35,863 nt of DNA, from assembly GCF_003585925.1 (NCBI RefSeq), contig NZ_NRJH01000064.1, positions 1-35,863 on the forward strand. Direction: 5' to 3'. The position numbers and the translations under genes are program-made. Origin of the DNA: Psittacicella melopsittaci. Lineage in GTDB: Bacteria > Pseudomonadota > Gammaproteobacteria > Enterobacterales > Psittacicellaceae. Below are positions 7,358 to 14,654 of this stretch, piece by piece; position 1 is the stretch's first letter, and the number at the start of each line of letters is the position of its first letter. A model generated the notes under the pieces. It searched no databases. It was not told the DNA's origin and saw only the letters and a list, made by a program, of their open reading frames with translations.

Positions 7358-8056
7358 ATGACAGAAGAAAATTTAAATCCACAACATCGTCGTATTAAAT
7401 CCTATGTTCTCCGTACTGGACGTATTACTGGCAGTCAAGAACATGCTTTAGAAAATTACTTTCCTCTCTATGGCGTTGAGTGCCCCGCTCCAGGACAAAG
7501 CCTAGAGCTAAAATCTCTTTACCCGCAAGAACAACCTCTAATTGTTGAAATCGGCTTTGGTATGGGTACATCTTTAGTAAGCATGGCTCAAGCTAATCCG
7601 CACCTTAACTACCTTGGCATAGAAGTACATACTCCTGGCGTTGGTAATGCTTTAAAACTAATTGCTCAAGAGCAACTAAAAAATATTAAAGTAGCTTGTC
7701 ATGATGCTATCGAAATTATGCAAGCTCTACCAGAGAACTCTATTGCTGGTTTACAACTCTTTTTCCCAGATCCATGGCATAAAGCTCGTCACCATAAACG
7801 TCGTATAGTAAATGCTCAGTTTATGGAACTAGTAACACGCGCTTTAGTTCCAGGTGGCTTTATCCACATGGCAACTGACTGGGAAAACTATGCTGAGCAT
7901 ATGTTAGAAGTGCTTAATGCAACGCCTAATTTAGAAAATACGGCTAGCGATGGTCTATATATCCCTCGTCCTGACTCACGTCCGCTAACTAAGTTTGAAC
8001 AACGTGGACACCGTTTAGGACATGGAGTATGGGATCTGTATTTTATTAAAAAGTAA
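7358..8056 (+). CDS. trmB: tRNA (guanine-N7-)-methyltransferase
   Basis: TrmB uses S-adenosylmethionine to methylate N7 of guanosine 46 in the variable loop of many tRNAs. The 232 residues carry a Rossmann-type methyltransferase fold. The SAM-binding EIGFGMGTSLV lies at about 65-75, and NYLGIEVH and ACHDAIEIM follow. The diagnostic FFPDPWHKARHHKRRIV motif follows at about 134-150, and the C-terminal SRPLTKFEQRGHRLGHGVWDL is typical. Length and motifs match the family. The ATG at 7358 has AACAAG as a weak ribosome-binding site, and TACAAT at 7319-7324 could be its -10 box. The gene lies between the perM terminator and a terminator shared with groEL, so it is probably expressed alone. Confidence 0.95.
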   Translation: MTEENLNPQHRRIKSYVLRTGRITGSQEHALENYFPLYGVECPAPGQSLELKSLYPQEQPLIVEIGFGMGTSLVSMAQANPHLNYLGIEVHTPGVGNALKLIAQEQLKNIKVACHDAIEIMQALPENSIAGLQLFFPDPWHKARHHKRRIVNAQFMELVTRALVPGGFIHMATDWENYAEHMLEVLNATPNLENTASDGLYIPRPDSRPLTKFEQRGHRLGHGVWDLYFIKK

Positions 8057-8074
8057 TTACAAACATATAAAAAA

Positions 8075-8105
8075 GCCTCTGAACCTAAGTTCAGAGGCCT
8101 TTTTA
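8075..8105. terminator. Bidirectional terminator between trmB and groEL
   Basis: GCCTCTGAAC and GTTCAGAGGC form a 10-bp stem with loop CTAA. An A-run on the left and a T-run on the right allow it to stop trmB transcripts and any groEL readthrough. Confidence 0.88.
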
Positions 8106-8118
8106 CTTACTAGCTTGC

Positions 8119-8155
8119 CTTATTAACCTTGACTTAAATAATTTAGGTTAATAAG
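8119..8155. repeat. 11-bp inverted repeat downstream of groEL
   Basis: CTTATTAACCT (8119-8129) and AGGTTAATAAG (8145-8155) are perfect inverted copies around 15 AT-rich bases. It lies between the groEL 3' hairpin and the shared terminator. It may form a second hairpin in the groEL 3' region or be a protein site. Confidence 0.55.
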
Positions 8156-8177
8156 TTTTGCTCGGTAAATTCTTTAG

Positions 8178-8200
8178 TTTTTTCTTGTTACAAGAAAAAA
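8178..8200 (-). terminator. Hairpin just after the groEL stop
   Basis: TTTTTTCTTG (8178-8187) and CAAGAAAAAA (8191-8200) form a stem around TTA, ending 4 bases from the groEL stop. The stem is mostly A-T. Read on the minus strand it ends in six A residues of the stem rather than a free U-run, so it may be a 3'-end stabiliser or weak terminator. Confidence 0.5.
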
Positions 8201-8204
8201 GTTC

Positions 8205-9821
8205 TTACATGTAACCACCCATGCCATTAGCTACAGGAGCTTCTGGTTCGTCTTCTTCAACGATCATACATTCGGTAGTTAACATTAAAGTCGCAATTGA
8301 AGCTGCTTTTTCTAGAGCTACACGCGTTACTTTAGCAGGGTCAAGAATACCCATTTCTAACATATTGCCGTATTCTTCTGTACGAGCATTAAAACCAAAG
8401 TCACCTTGACCATTACGTACACGATCAATAATTACTGAAGCTTCTAAACCACAGTTAGTTACGATTTGACGTAAAGGAGCTTCCATAACTTTAAGAGCTA
8501 GACGAATACCTGCAGCTTGCTCATCGTTTTCTGCTTGGATATTTAAGTTTGCTGAAGAACGAATTAAAGCTACACCGCCACCAGGTACAACCCCTTCGGC
8601 TACTGCCGCACGTGTTGCTGAAAGAGCATCATCAAAACGATCTTTTTTCTCTTTCATTTCTACTTCAGTAGCACCACCTACTTTAATTACCGCTACGCCA
8701 CCTGAAAGTTTAGCAATACGTTCATTTAGTTTTTCAATATCGTATTCAGAAGTAGTGTTTTCTAATTCATGACGAATAGCTGCCACACGGTTAGCTATAT
8801 CTTCGGCACTACCAGCTCCGTCAATAATAGTTGTAGAGTCTTTAGATACTACAACACGTTTAGCACTACCTAGTACTTCTAGACCAGTACGAGATAAATC
8901 TATGCCTAGTTGTTCTTCAATTACCGTTGCACGCGTTAAAATACCTAAATCTTGTAGCATAGCTTTACGACGATCACCAAAGCCAGGAGCTTTAACAGCT
9001 ACTACTTTAAGAACGCCACGTGCTGAGTTTAATACTAAACCAGATAATACTTCAGACTCATAGTCTTCGGCAATAATTACTAGAGGTTTAGATTGTTTAT
9101 TTACCCCTTCAAGAATTGGTAAAATTTCACGTAAGCTATTTAATTTACCGTCTACAAGTAAAATATATGGCGAATCAAATTCTGCGGTTGCATTGTCTGT
9201 ACGGTTAGCAAAATATGGACTTAAGTAACCACGATCAAATTGCATCCCTTCTACCACTACTAGCTCATCATTAAAGCCAGTACCGTCTTCGATAGTAATT
9301 ACCCCATTGTTGCCTACTTTTTGCATAGCTTGAGCAATAAGGCTACCAACTTCTTCGTCATTGTTTGCAGAAATAGTTGCTACTTGTTGGATAGATTTAT
9401 TATCTGAAGCAGGAGTAGATAATTCTTTTAAGTTAGCTACAGTTGCAGCTACAACTTTATCTATGCCTCGTTTAACATCCATAGGATTTAAACCAGCATT
9501 AACAACTTTTAAGCCTTCACGAATAAACGCTTGCGCTAAAACTGTTGCTGTAGTTGTACCATCACCTGCAAGGTCATTAGCGTCTTGGGCAACTTTTTTA
9601 ACTAATTGTGCCCCCATGTTTTCGAATTTATCTTTTAATTCGATTTCACGTGCTACAGATACACCGTCTTTAGTAATTAATGGAGCCCCAAATTTACGCT
9701 CAATAATTACATTACGACCTTTAGGTCCAAGAGTAATTTTTACTGCGTTAGCTAAAGTATCCACACCGTGGAACATTTTTACACGCATTTCATTATTAAA
9801 AATTAAATCTTTAGCAGCCAT
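8205..9821 (-). CDS. groEL: Chaperonin GroEL (60 kDa)
   Basis: GroEL forms the double-ring ATP-driven folding chamber capped by GroES. The 538 residues begin [16 protein letters not shown]. Landmarks are the ATP-site segments TLGPKGRNV (31-39) and [13 protein letters not shown] (87-99), then the late [17 protein letters not shown]. The C-terminal tail [12 protein letters not shown] is a shortened form of the usual Gly-Gly-Met repeat tail. The protein is about 10 residues shorter than E. coli GroEL (548), mainly at this tail. The ATG follows AAGGAG by 8 bases. It starts 11 bp after the groES stop, so the two form one operon. Codon use is strongly biased and uniform, as expected for very high expression. 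Confidence 0.98.
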   Translation of the reverse strand: MAAKDLIFNNEMRVKMFHGVDTLANAVKITLGPKGRNVIIERKFGAPLITKDGVSVAREIELKDKFENMGAQLVKKVAQDANDLAGDGTTTATVLAQAFIREGLKVVNAGLNPMDVKRGIDKVVAATVANLKELSTPASDNKSIQQVATISANNDEEVGSLIAQAMQKVGNNGVITIEDGTGFNDELVVVEGMQFDRGYLSPYFANRTDNATAEFDSPYILLVDGKLNSLREILPILEGVNKQSKPLVIIAEDYESEVLSGLVLNSARGVLKVVAVKAPGFGDRRKAMLQDLGILTRATVIEEQLGIDLSRTGLEVLGSAKRVVVSKDSTTIIDGAGSAEDIANRVAAIRHELENTTSEYDIEKLNERIAKLSGGVAVIKVGGATEVEMKEKKDRFDDALSATRAAVAEGVVPGGGVALIRSSANLNIQAENDEQAAGIRLALKVMEAPLRQIVTNCGLEASVIIDRVRNGQGDFGFNARTEEYGNMLEMGILDPAKVTRVALEKAASIATLMLTTECMIVEEDEPEAPVANGMGGYM

Positions 9822-9832
9822 TTTTTTTCTCC

Positions 9833-10135
9833 TTATTTAGTTACCACAGCCATAATTGCACGTTCTGAGATGAACACTACTTTTTGTCCTTCTACTTCGT
9901 ATTCAACAAGGTTTGTAGTATTAGGATGTAGGATTACTGTATCACCTACAGCCACATTTAAAGGAATTAGACTACCTGTATCTGAAGGATAACCTGTACC
10001 TACAGCAACTACTTGAGCATATTGCAGTTGAGTTTTTGCGGTTAAAATTAAACCTGAAGCTGTTTTTTCTTCACCGTCTACAAGTTTAATTACTACTGTA
10101 TCATGTAAAGGTTTTAGATTTAGCGTATTCGCCAT
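9833..10135 (-). CDS. groES: Co-chaperonin GroES (10 kDa)
   Basis: GroES forms the seven-subunit lid of the GroEL chamber. The 100-residue length is slightly above the usual 94-97. The beta-barrel motifs [13 protein letters not shown], the mobile-loop segment [22 protein letters not shown] (a Gly to Ser change in the usual GGIVL core), the roof [11 protein letters not shown] and the ending [13 protein letters not shown] are visible. It is more divergent than groEL. The ATG has AAGGA about 8 bases upstream. It is the first gene of the groES-groEL operon, behind a good sigma-70 type promoter. Confidence 0.95.
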   Translation of the reverse strand: MANTLNLKPLHDTVVIKLVDGEEKTASGLILTAKTQLQYAQVVAVGTGYPSDTGSLIPLNVAVGDTVILHPNTTNLVEYEVEGQKVVFISERAIMAVVTK

Positions 10136-10182
10136 ATTTTTTTCCTTATTTCTAAAGATTATTAGTTGTTTTTTGCCTCTTT

Positions 10183-10211
10183 ATAATACCGCTAAGCTCC
10201 AAAAAAATCAA
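10183..10211 (-). promoter_or_regulatory. Sigma-70 type promoter of groESL
   Basis: Read on the minus strand: TTGATT (10211-10206), a spacer of exactly 17 bases, then TATTAT (10188-10183). This gives a leader of about 40 bases before the groES ATG. I see neither a CIRCE element nor a recognisable sigma-32 promoter (CTTGAA with CCCCAT) here. Confidence 0.7.
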
Positions 10212-10439
10212 TTCTTTTACCTGATTTTTAGGCGTATAGACGTAAATACAGTAATAATTTTTCTTAGTTCTTGTTGCGAGAAAAATTAGCCTTTTAGCTT
10301 GGCTTTTTAGAGGCTGAGAATCACTTTGCGAGCTTGCTTAAGCTAGTAAATTATTTAAATTAGAGGTAATTCAATTTAGGCGTATCTTATTAACAAATGC
10401 TTAGTAATTGTGCTTAGAGAAAGGGCTTGTTGGTTAGAG

Positions 10440-10544
10440 TTATTGCTTGTTGCTTATCAGTTATTGCTTGTTGCTTATCAGTTATCGCTTGTTGCTTATC
10501 AGTTATCGCTTGTTGCTTATCAGTTATTGCTTGTTGATTAGAGG
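10440..10544. repeat. 21-bp tandem repeat, about five copies
   Basis: The unit TTATTGCTTGTTGCTTATCAG occurs at 10440-10460 and 10461-10481. It recurs as TTATCGCTTGTTGCTTATCAG at 10482-10502 and 10503-10523. A degenerate copy ends the array at 10524-10544, and a degenerate part-copy precedes it (about 10424-10439). Copies are directly abutting, so this is a minisatellite, not a CRISPR array. Confidence 0.92.
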
Positions 10545-10707
10545 TTGTTACTTTCAGGTTAGGGTACATTGCCTCTTTGCTAGTACTTACCCTTTCTTGA
10601 TTATTATTTATAGTGGCTCAGGGTTTATTGCGAGAAGGATTTTCTCTTGCTCAATCTTTGCTTATGGCTTAGTGATTTCTACTCTAGGTTACTAGTAGAG
10701 TTTGTTT

Positions 10708-10737
10708 GTTAATGTAGGTTAATGTAGGTTAGTGTAT
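10708..10737. repeat. 10-bp tandem repeat, three copies
   Basis: GTTAATGTAG occurs at 10708-10717 and 10718-10727, with a variant GTTAGTGTAT at 10728-10737. No function is visible. Confidence 0.7.
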
Positions 10738-10807
10738 ATGGCTTAGATCTTTTACTAAGTAGAATCCCCTATAACTCTTTTACCTGGACAAGCAATTAAA
10801 TTGCAAT

Positions 10808-10843
10808 AAAAAAAGATCCTGATTTACAACAAGATCTTTTTTT
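10808..10843 (-). terminator. Terminator of the outer-membrane barrel gene
   Basis: AAAAAAAGATC (10808-10818) pairs with GATCTTTTTTT (10833-10843), five bases beyond the stop on the minus strand; imperfect pairing (TTG/CAA) continues toward the loop. On the minus strand the distal arm ends in a run of T. Confidence 0.75.
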
Positions 10844-10847
10844 ATTA

Positions 10848-11402
10848 TTAGAAGCTTACGCCTACATAAACTGAGTAAGAGTTAGCACTTAAGTCGTGAT
10901 TATGACGGCTAATTTCTGAATGACGGTAGGTTACTCCTGCCGTAAATGCATTAAGCAGTTTTGCCCCTACGCCAAATTCGTAATAGTGACCGCCATAGTA
11001 GTAATCACTGTAAAAACGAGCTCCAGTATAACCTACCCCCGCTTTTACAAATGGCTGTACATAATCAAAACCAAAAGTTACAGTACCTGATACCCCAGCC
11101 GAAAGGTCATAATAGCTGTTTGAGCCATTGCTGTAAGTATTTAAAGTACCATTCGAGTAACCTAAATCTAGACCTACAGCTAGACCTGTGCTTTTATAGT
11201 AAGAAGGTCCAATTAAAGACGGAAAAGAGAAAGATAAACCTGTAGAAAGATTAAATCTTGTCCCAGTTGCTTTTAAGTTATTGCCGTAATCTTGACTAAA
11301 GTAAGAAACTCCGCCTGATAAATAAGCTCCTGCAGTTGGAGCTAGGCTCAACGAGCCAAGGCCTAGACAAACTACAGCCCCTAATTTAGCTAATTTATGC
11401 AT
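10848..11402 (-). CDS. Small outer-membrane beta-barrel protein
   Basis: From the chosen ATG the product has 184 residues. A signal peptide is clear (MHKLAKLG then a hydrophobic core, with probable cleavage after TAGA near residue 26). The mature part shows alternating hydrophobic and polar residues, many Tyr, Gly and Ser, and strands such as VQPFVKAGVGYTGARFY and FGVGAKLLNAFTAGVTYRH. It ends in VYVGVSF with the terminal Phe recognised by the BAM machinery. This fits an eight-stranded OmpX/OmpA-barrel-like protein of the general outer-membrane barrel family; the role is unknown. The open frame extends 30 codons upstream, but only the ATG at 11402 has a good ribosome-binding site (GAGG, 8 bases). 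It resembles the next gene upstream, so the pair looks like a duplication. Confidence 0.8.
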   Translation of the reverse strand: MHKLAKLGAVVCLGLGSLSLAPTAGAYLSGGVSYFSQDYGNNLKATGTRFNLSTGLSFSFPSLIGPSYYKSTGLAVGLDLGYSNGTLNTYSNGSNSYYDLSAGVSGTVTFGFDYVQPFVKAGVGYTGARFYSDYYYGGHYYEFGVGAKLLNAFTAGVTYRHSEISRHNHDLSANSYSVYVGVSF

Positions 11403-11441
11403 AATAAAATCCTCATTAACGTACGTTTTTTTATTATAGCA

Positions 11442-11469
11442 AACCCTAGACGCCTTTGCGTCTAGGGTT
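11442..11469. promoter_or_regulatory. Strong hairpin between the two outer-membrane protein genes
   Basis: AACCCTAGACGC (11442-11453) and GCGTCTAGGGTT (11458-11469) form a 12-bp stem with a 4-base loop. On the minus strand it comes right after the upstream gene's stop (11480). It is followed by TTTGC rather than a long U-run, then by TATAAT (11438-11433), a possible -10 box for the downstream gene. It may be a partial terminator or an RNA-stabilising element. Confidence 0.6.
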
Positions 11470-11479
11470 AAAGCAAAAA

Positions 11480-12121
11480 TTAGAATTTCCAACCAGCTAA
11501 GAAGCCTACAGAGTAAGCACTTGCTTTGTCGATGTTATCAACAGATGAGCTTTGGCTAGGTAAGTAGGTTACATAAGCTCCAGCGGTAAAACCGTTAGTC
11601 CATGAAACACCTGCACCTAGTTTAGTATACACGCCATCATATTTGAATTTTTCGCCTAAAAAACGTAATTTAGCTTCTTGATAACCTACGCTAAATTGTA
11701 CGTAAGGAGTAAATACGCTATTTTCTACGTTAAATTGAGCTAATACACTTAAACCACCATTGTAGTCTTTATAGCTACGATCGTAGTTAGTAGTTACAGT
11801 TGAGTCAACTACTTGTGATTGAGTGTGGTTGTATGAACCACCAATTGTTGAAGTACCAAGAGAAGCACCAGCTTCAGCACCAACACCTACAGCCACAGAA
11901 TTGTTATTGAATACAAAATAGTGACCAGCTAGGTTTAATTGGAATGAACCTGAGTTAAAGTGAACACTGCTGTCTTTTACGCTATAGTTAGTGATTTTAA
12001 AACCAACGTTAGTGTCAAGACGGAATTTTTGCTCTGCAAAGTTAGTTGCTGCGTTTGCACTTGCAGCAAAAGTTAAAGCTGTAACTAAAGTTAAAGCACT
12101 TAATGTTTTTGTAAATTTCAT
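11480..12121 (-). CDS. Small outer-membrane beta-barrel protein
   Basis: The 213 residues begin with a signal peptide (MKFTKTLSALTLVTALTFAA, cleavage after ASANA near residue 24). The mature part has amphipathic beta strands such as FQLNLAGHYFVF, SVAVGVGAEAGASLG, FTPYVQFSVGYQEA and LGAGVSWTNGFTAGAYVTY. It ends SVGFLAGWKF with a terminal Phe, the usual BAM signal. A small OmpX/OmpA-barrel-like outer-membrane protein is the best call; the function is unknown. The NGFTAGA segment and overall plan match NAFTAGV of the following gene, suggesting paralogues. The ATG has GGTGGA upstream. The genes are separated by 77 bp with a hairpin, so they may be co-transcribed in part. Confidence 0.82.
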   Translation of the reverse strand: MKFTKTLSALTLVTALTFAASANAATNFAEQKFRLDTNVGFKITNYSVKDSSVHFNSGSFQLNLAGHYFVFNNNSVAVGVGAEAGASLGTSTIGGSYNHTQSQVVDSTVTTNYDRSYKDYNGGLSVLAQFNVENSVFTPYVQFSVGYQEAKLRFLGEKFKYDGVYTKLGAGVSWTNGFTAGAYVTYLPSQSSSVDNIDKASAYSVGFLAGWKF

Positions 12122-12206
12122 AAGTCCACCAATAAGCTAAAAAGATAGGGTAAATTGGGAATATACTTTTCTTAGACAAGCAAAAGTAACTAAAAGTTCG
12201 AAAAAA

Positions 12207-13388
12207 TTACGGATTTTTAAAGGTTCCGCGTTCTTTACTAGCAAAAACTGTACTCTCTTGGAAATGCAAGCCAACAGTTTTTTGCCAAATATCTAAATAA
12301 GCGTCAATAATTTGGGTATTGTCACTTGTTGGACTAAAGAGTTTAGCCACTGTTTGTTGGGCATGAGCAATAATACTTTGACGTAAAGCTCGACTATTTG
12401 GGCGTTGATCATAATAAAGATCAACAGCCTGTTTTAATAGCATCAAATTCTTTTGCATTTGCCCTTCGCTCTCAAACCACCAACCGTTTTGGCTATTAAA
12501 GTAATCGGCTTTCATGCTTAAGCCCGTATAACCTAAAACATGACAACCACAAGCCATGGCTTCAACGGCAGGAAGATTGTGCGAATCCATATAGCCCGAA
12601 GCAATAAAAATATCGCTTTGACGCATAATGCCTAAAGTTTGCTCGTGCGTTTTCTTTTTAATTATATCAAATTCTACTTTATTGGCATACTCAGGATATT
12701 TACTTAAAAAGAGTAATTTTAACGTATGAATCTCATCAGCACGTTTGCGCAGGCTGTGAATAAAGCTAATCCGGCACTTCGGCGGTTGCTCTTGTTGACT
12801 TCGCTCTAACGAACCTGGTAAGGCTAGAATCGAAGCAGGAATTTCAGTTGCGGGGCAAACTATGTGTACAGCTTTGAATACTTTATTTAACTCAAAGCCC
12901 ATTACCTCTTCGAGATACTTTTTCACAAAAGGACTAGCACAAAGTAACCCCGCAAAGTGCAATGAGTTAAACTCTTGACGATTGACAAAGGAATTAGCTG
13001 TCCAGTGCACGGCCTGATTAAAGACAATAAACTTAGGTAACTTAGGTAAATCTCGATCCATCCAGTGACGCATATCGCGATACAATGGACCTTGCGACTC
13101 TCCTACTACCACAAAGTCTGCAGGAGTAAGAACTAGATCGGCATTAAGTAAATTTATTGGTACATCAGGAGGAAAATCACTGTGTAAATTACCAAAAGAT
13201 TCATTTGGTAAAAAGAGAATGCGTGCATCTACGCCAGCAGCTATAAGTTTTTTGGCATGCTCAACTAAAACCAGATCCCCACCAGTTACAGGTGGACTTG
13301 CCATAAAAAAGAAAAAGCGTGATTTTACTTTGGAGCCGCCATTTTCTCCAGGAACTATTTCGACATCATTGGTATAGTAATTATACAT
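12207..13388 (-). CDS. GT-B type glycosyltransferase-like protein
   Basis: The 393-residue product looks like a cytoplasmic GT-B glycosyltransferase. It has an N-terminal Rossmann-like half with the glycine-containing loop SPPVTGGDLVLVEHAKKL (31-48). The C-terminal half has DIFIASGYMDSHNLPAVEAM (259-278) followed by ACGCHVLGYTG. Glu276 sits where GT4-type enzymes carry the second glutamate that contacts the nucleotide sugar; the first glutamate of the E-x7-E motif is not obvious. Donor and acceptor are unknown; surface polysaccharide or lipooligosaccharide is an inference. It begins 7 bp after the stop of the related upstream gene, with AGAGGTG as ribosome-binding site, so the two form an operon. 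Confidence 0.75.
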   Translation of the reverse strand: MYNYYTNDVEIVPGENGGSKVKSRFFFFMASPPVTGGDLVLVEHAKKLIAAGVDARILFLPNESFGNLHSDFPPDVPINLLNADLVLTPADFVVVGESQGPLYRDMRHWMDRDLPKLPKFIVFNQAVHWTANSFVNRQEFNSLHFAGLLCASPFVKKYLEEVMGFELNKVFKAVHIVCPATEIPASILALPGSLERSQQEQPPKCRISFIHSLRKRADEIHTLKLLFLSKYPEYANKVEFDIIKKKTHEQTLGIMRQSDIFIASGYMDSHNLPAVEAMACGCHVLGYTGLSMKADYFNSQNGWWFESEGQMQKNLMLLKQAVDLYYDQRPNSRALRQSIIAHAQQTVAKLFSPTSDNTQIIDAYLDIWQKTVGLHFQESTVFASKERGTFKNP

Positions 13389-13395
13389 AACACCT

Positions 13396-14532
13396 CTAAT
13401 TTACATTTAAATGTAGGGCTCGCATTAAACTGAGCATATTGCTTTTTAAACGCTCAACCGTAAAGTTATCCTGAGCATATAAACGTGCTTGATGTGCCAA
13501 AGGATGTAAGTAATCTGGCTCTTGAGCAAGTTTTTCTTCATACTGCTGGATATAATTTACCAGTTTTTGGGCAATATCTAAATAGCTTCCTTCCGGAGAG
13601 AAGTCGGCAAAGTTATCAACGACAGCAAGATTATCATAAGCTCCACTAAAGCCCAGCACCACATTGCCAGCAAGCATTGCCTCTGGAACAAGATTTGGGT
13701 ATTCAATTCCCATATCTAAAGCAATAAAAATTGCCGATTCATTGAGGTGTTGACGCACTTGGTGCACTAAAGACTCGGATAAATCTACAAATTCAACCCG
13801 AGAAAAGAGTTCTGGAGCTTGAGAAGCAAAGAAAAACTTAATATTTTTCATTGCCATAAAGCGGAACATGGTTTCAGTAAAACAAACTTTGAGCTTTTTG
13901 GGTGCTATTTGCACTTCTGTAGCTATAGTAGGCGTAGCTATTATCCGCGGTTTATTAAGAATTTGCGGGTAATTGGTTGCTACACTATTAAACATTTGTC
14001 CACTAGCTGTACCACGAATATAGTAGGCATCAAAGTTAAAGGCTTCAATTTGACTTAAACTGTCCCAGTTACGGTGTAAACGGGTCATATAGTCAATACA
14101 AAGAACAAAATAAACATAAGCCCCATTACCAAAGGCACGTTGAATGTTCTTTTTCTCACTATACTGCGGATTAAAGCCTGGTTCTAAGGCTAGTGCCTCA
14201 AGTTCATCTGGGCTATAGGTTGCTTGTACGCCTAGAGCTTGCTTGAGTTTAATAATGTTTTCACTTTTGTGATCTTGAATAATAAAAAAGTAGTGACGAT
14301 TTGGATTGTGTAAATCGAGATCTTTTAATACCTCAAGATCTACCGAACGCGAAGGATTAATTAATTTTTGTGAAGATCCTTCAATATCGAGTAAAAAAAT
14401 TGGCCAATTTTGGTTCGAAAGATAAAGGGCCGTATAAATAGTTCCGATATTCTCATAAGTATGTTCTTCGTTGTTCGGAACAATAAAAATGGTTAGTTGG
14501 GCATTAGCCGCATTAATTTGTTGGGCATCCAT
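13396..14532 (-). CDS. GT-B-like glycosyltransferase, paralogue of the downstream gene
   Basis: The 378 residues share the downstream gene's C-terminal pattern: SAIFIALDMGIEYPNLVPEAM (266-286) and VVLGFSG parallel SDIFIASGYMDSHNLPAVEAM and HVLGYTG. Glu284 is the aligned glutamate. The N-terminal half (LTIFIVPNNEEHTYENIGTIY, 13-33) is different and the donor-site glycine loop is weak, so catalysis is less certain than for its neighbour. It may act in a pair with that protein, or as a specificity subunit. It is the first gene of the operon, with a TATAAT at 14601-14596 (minus) and a hairpin in the leader. The length is normal for GT-B enzymes. Confidence 0.65.
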   Translation of the reverse strand: MDAQQINAANAQLTIFIVPNNEEHTYENIGTIYTALYLSNQNWPIFLLDIEGSSQKLINPSRSVDLEVLKDLDLHNPNRHYFFIIQDHKSENIIKLKQALGVQATYSPDELEALALEPGFNPQYSEKKNIQRAFGNGAYVYFVLCIDYMTRLHRNWDSLSQIEAFNFDAYYIRGTASGQMFNSVATNYPQILNKPRIIATPTIATEVQIAPKKLKVCFTETMFRFMAMKNIKFFFASQAPELFSRVEFVDLSESLVHQVRQHLNESAIFIALDMGIEYPNLVPEAMLAGNVVLGFSGAYDNLAVVDNFADFSPEGSYLDIAQKLVNYIQQYEEKLAQEPDYLHPLAHQARLYAQDNFTVERLKSNMLSLMRALHLNVN

Positions 14533-14554
14533 AAGTATACTTGCTCTTATGCGG

Positions 14555-14576
14555 GCTTTTTGTTAAAACAAAAAGC
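14555..14576 (-). promoter_or_regulatory. Leader hairpin of the glycosyltransferase operon
   Basis: GCTTTTTGTT (14555-14564) and AACAAAAAGC (14567-14576) are perfect inverted arms around two bases. It lies between the -10 box (14601-14596) and the ATG (14532), hence within the predicted 5' leader. It could attenuate transcription or protect the RNA end. Confidence 0.5.
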
Positions 14577-14595
14577 GAGATCTTAGATGATACTT

Positions 14596-14601
14596 ATTAT
14601 A
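14596..14601 (-). promoter_or_regulatory. -10 box of the glycosyltransferase operon
   Basis: A perfect TATAAT is read on the minus strand, 64 bp upstream of the ATG at 14532. It lies beside the cysK terminator. No clear -35 box is seen. Confidence 0.5.
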
Positions 14602-14615
14602 TAAAAAAAGTAAAA

Positions 14616-14647
14616 AAAAGACCTAAGAATTACTTCTCAGGTCTTTT
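14616..14647 (-). terminator. Terminator of cysK
   Basis: AAAAGACCTAAGAA and TTCTCAGGTCTTTT pair with a single mismatch around TTAC, seven bases beyond the cysK stop on the minus strand. An A-run on the plus strand gives the U-run. Confidence 0.85.
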
Positions 14648-14654
14648 TAAATGC

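Larger units (their letters stand above)
10212..10807. other. Gene-free region between groES and the outer-membrane protein genes
   Basis: About 600 bp hold no convincing gene. They contain the 21-bp tandem repeat (10440-10544), a short 10-bp repeat (10708-10737) and scattered short inverted motifs such as AGCTTGCTTAAGCT near 10332-10346. A TTG-started frame at 10447-10695 exists only because the repeat unit is seven codons long; it lacks a ribosome-binding site. A small RNA cannot be excluded. Confidence 0.6.

Noticed and set aside
9361..9840. A 159-codon frame on the plus strand opposite groEL
   Set aside because: It is the antisense of a highly conserved, codon-biased gene and shows no independent start signals or family features.
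10136..10446. CIRCE element or sigma-32 promoter at groESL
   Set aside because: No TTAGCACTC-N9-GAGTGCTAA pair and no convincing CTTGAA/CCCCAT pair was found on the minus strand.
10440..10544. Possible CRISPR array
   Set aside because: The copies abut directly, with no spacers, and no cas genes are nearby.
10447..10695. An 82-codon open frame spanning the 21-bp repeat
   Set aside because: The unit is seven codons long, so any stop-free frame is kept open through the repeat. It starts with TTG, lacks a ribosome-binding site and its product is a Leu/Ile/Ser/Tyr repeat with no family resemblance.
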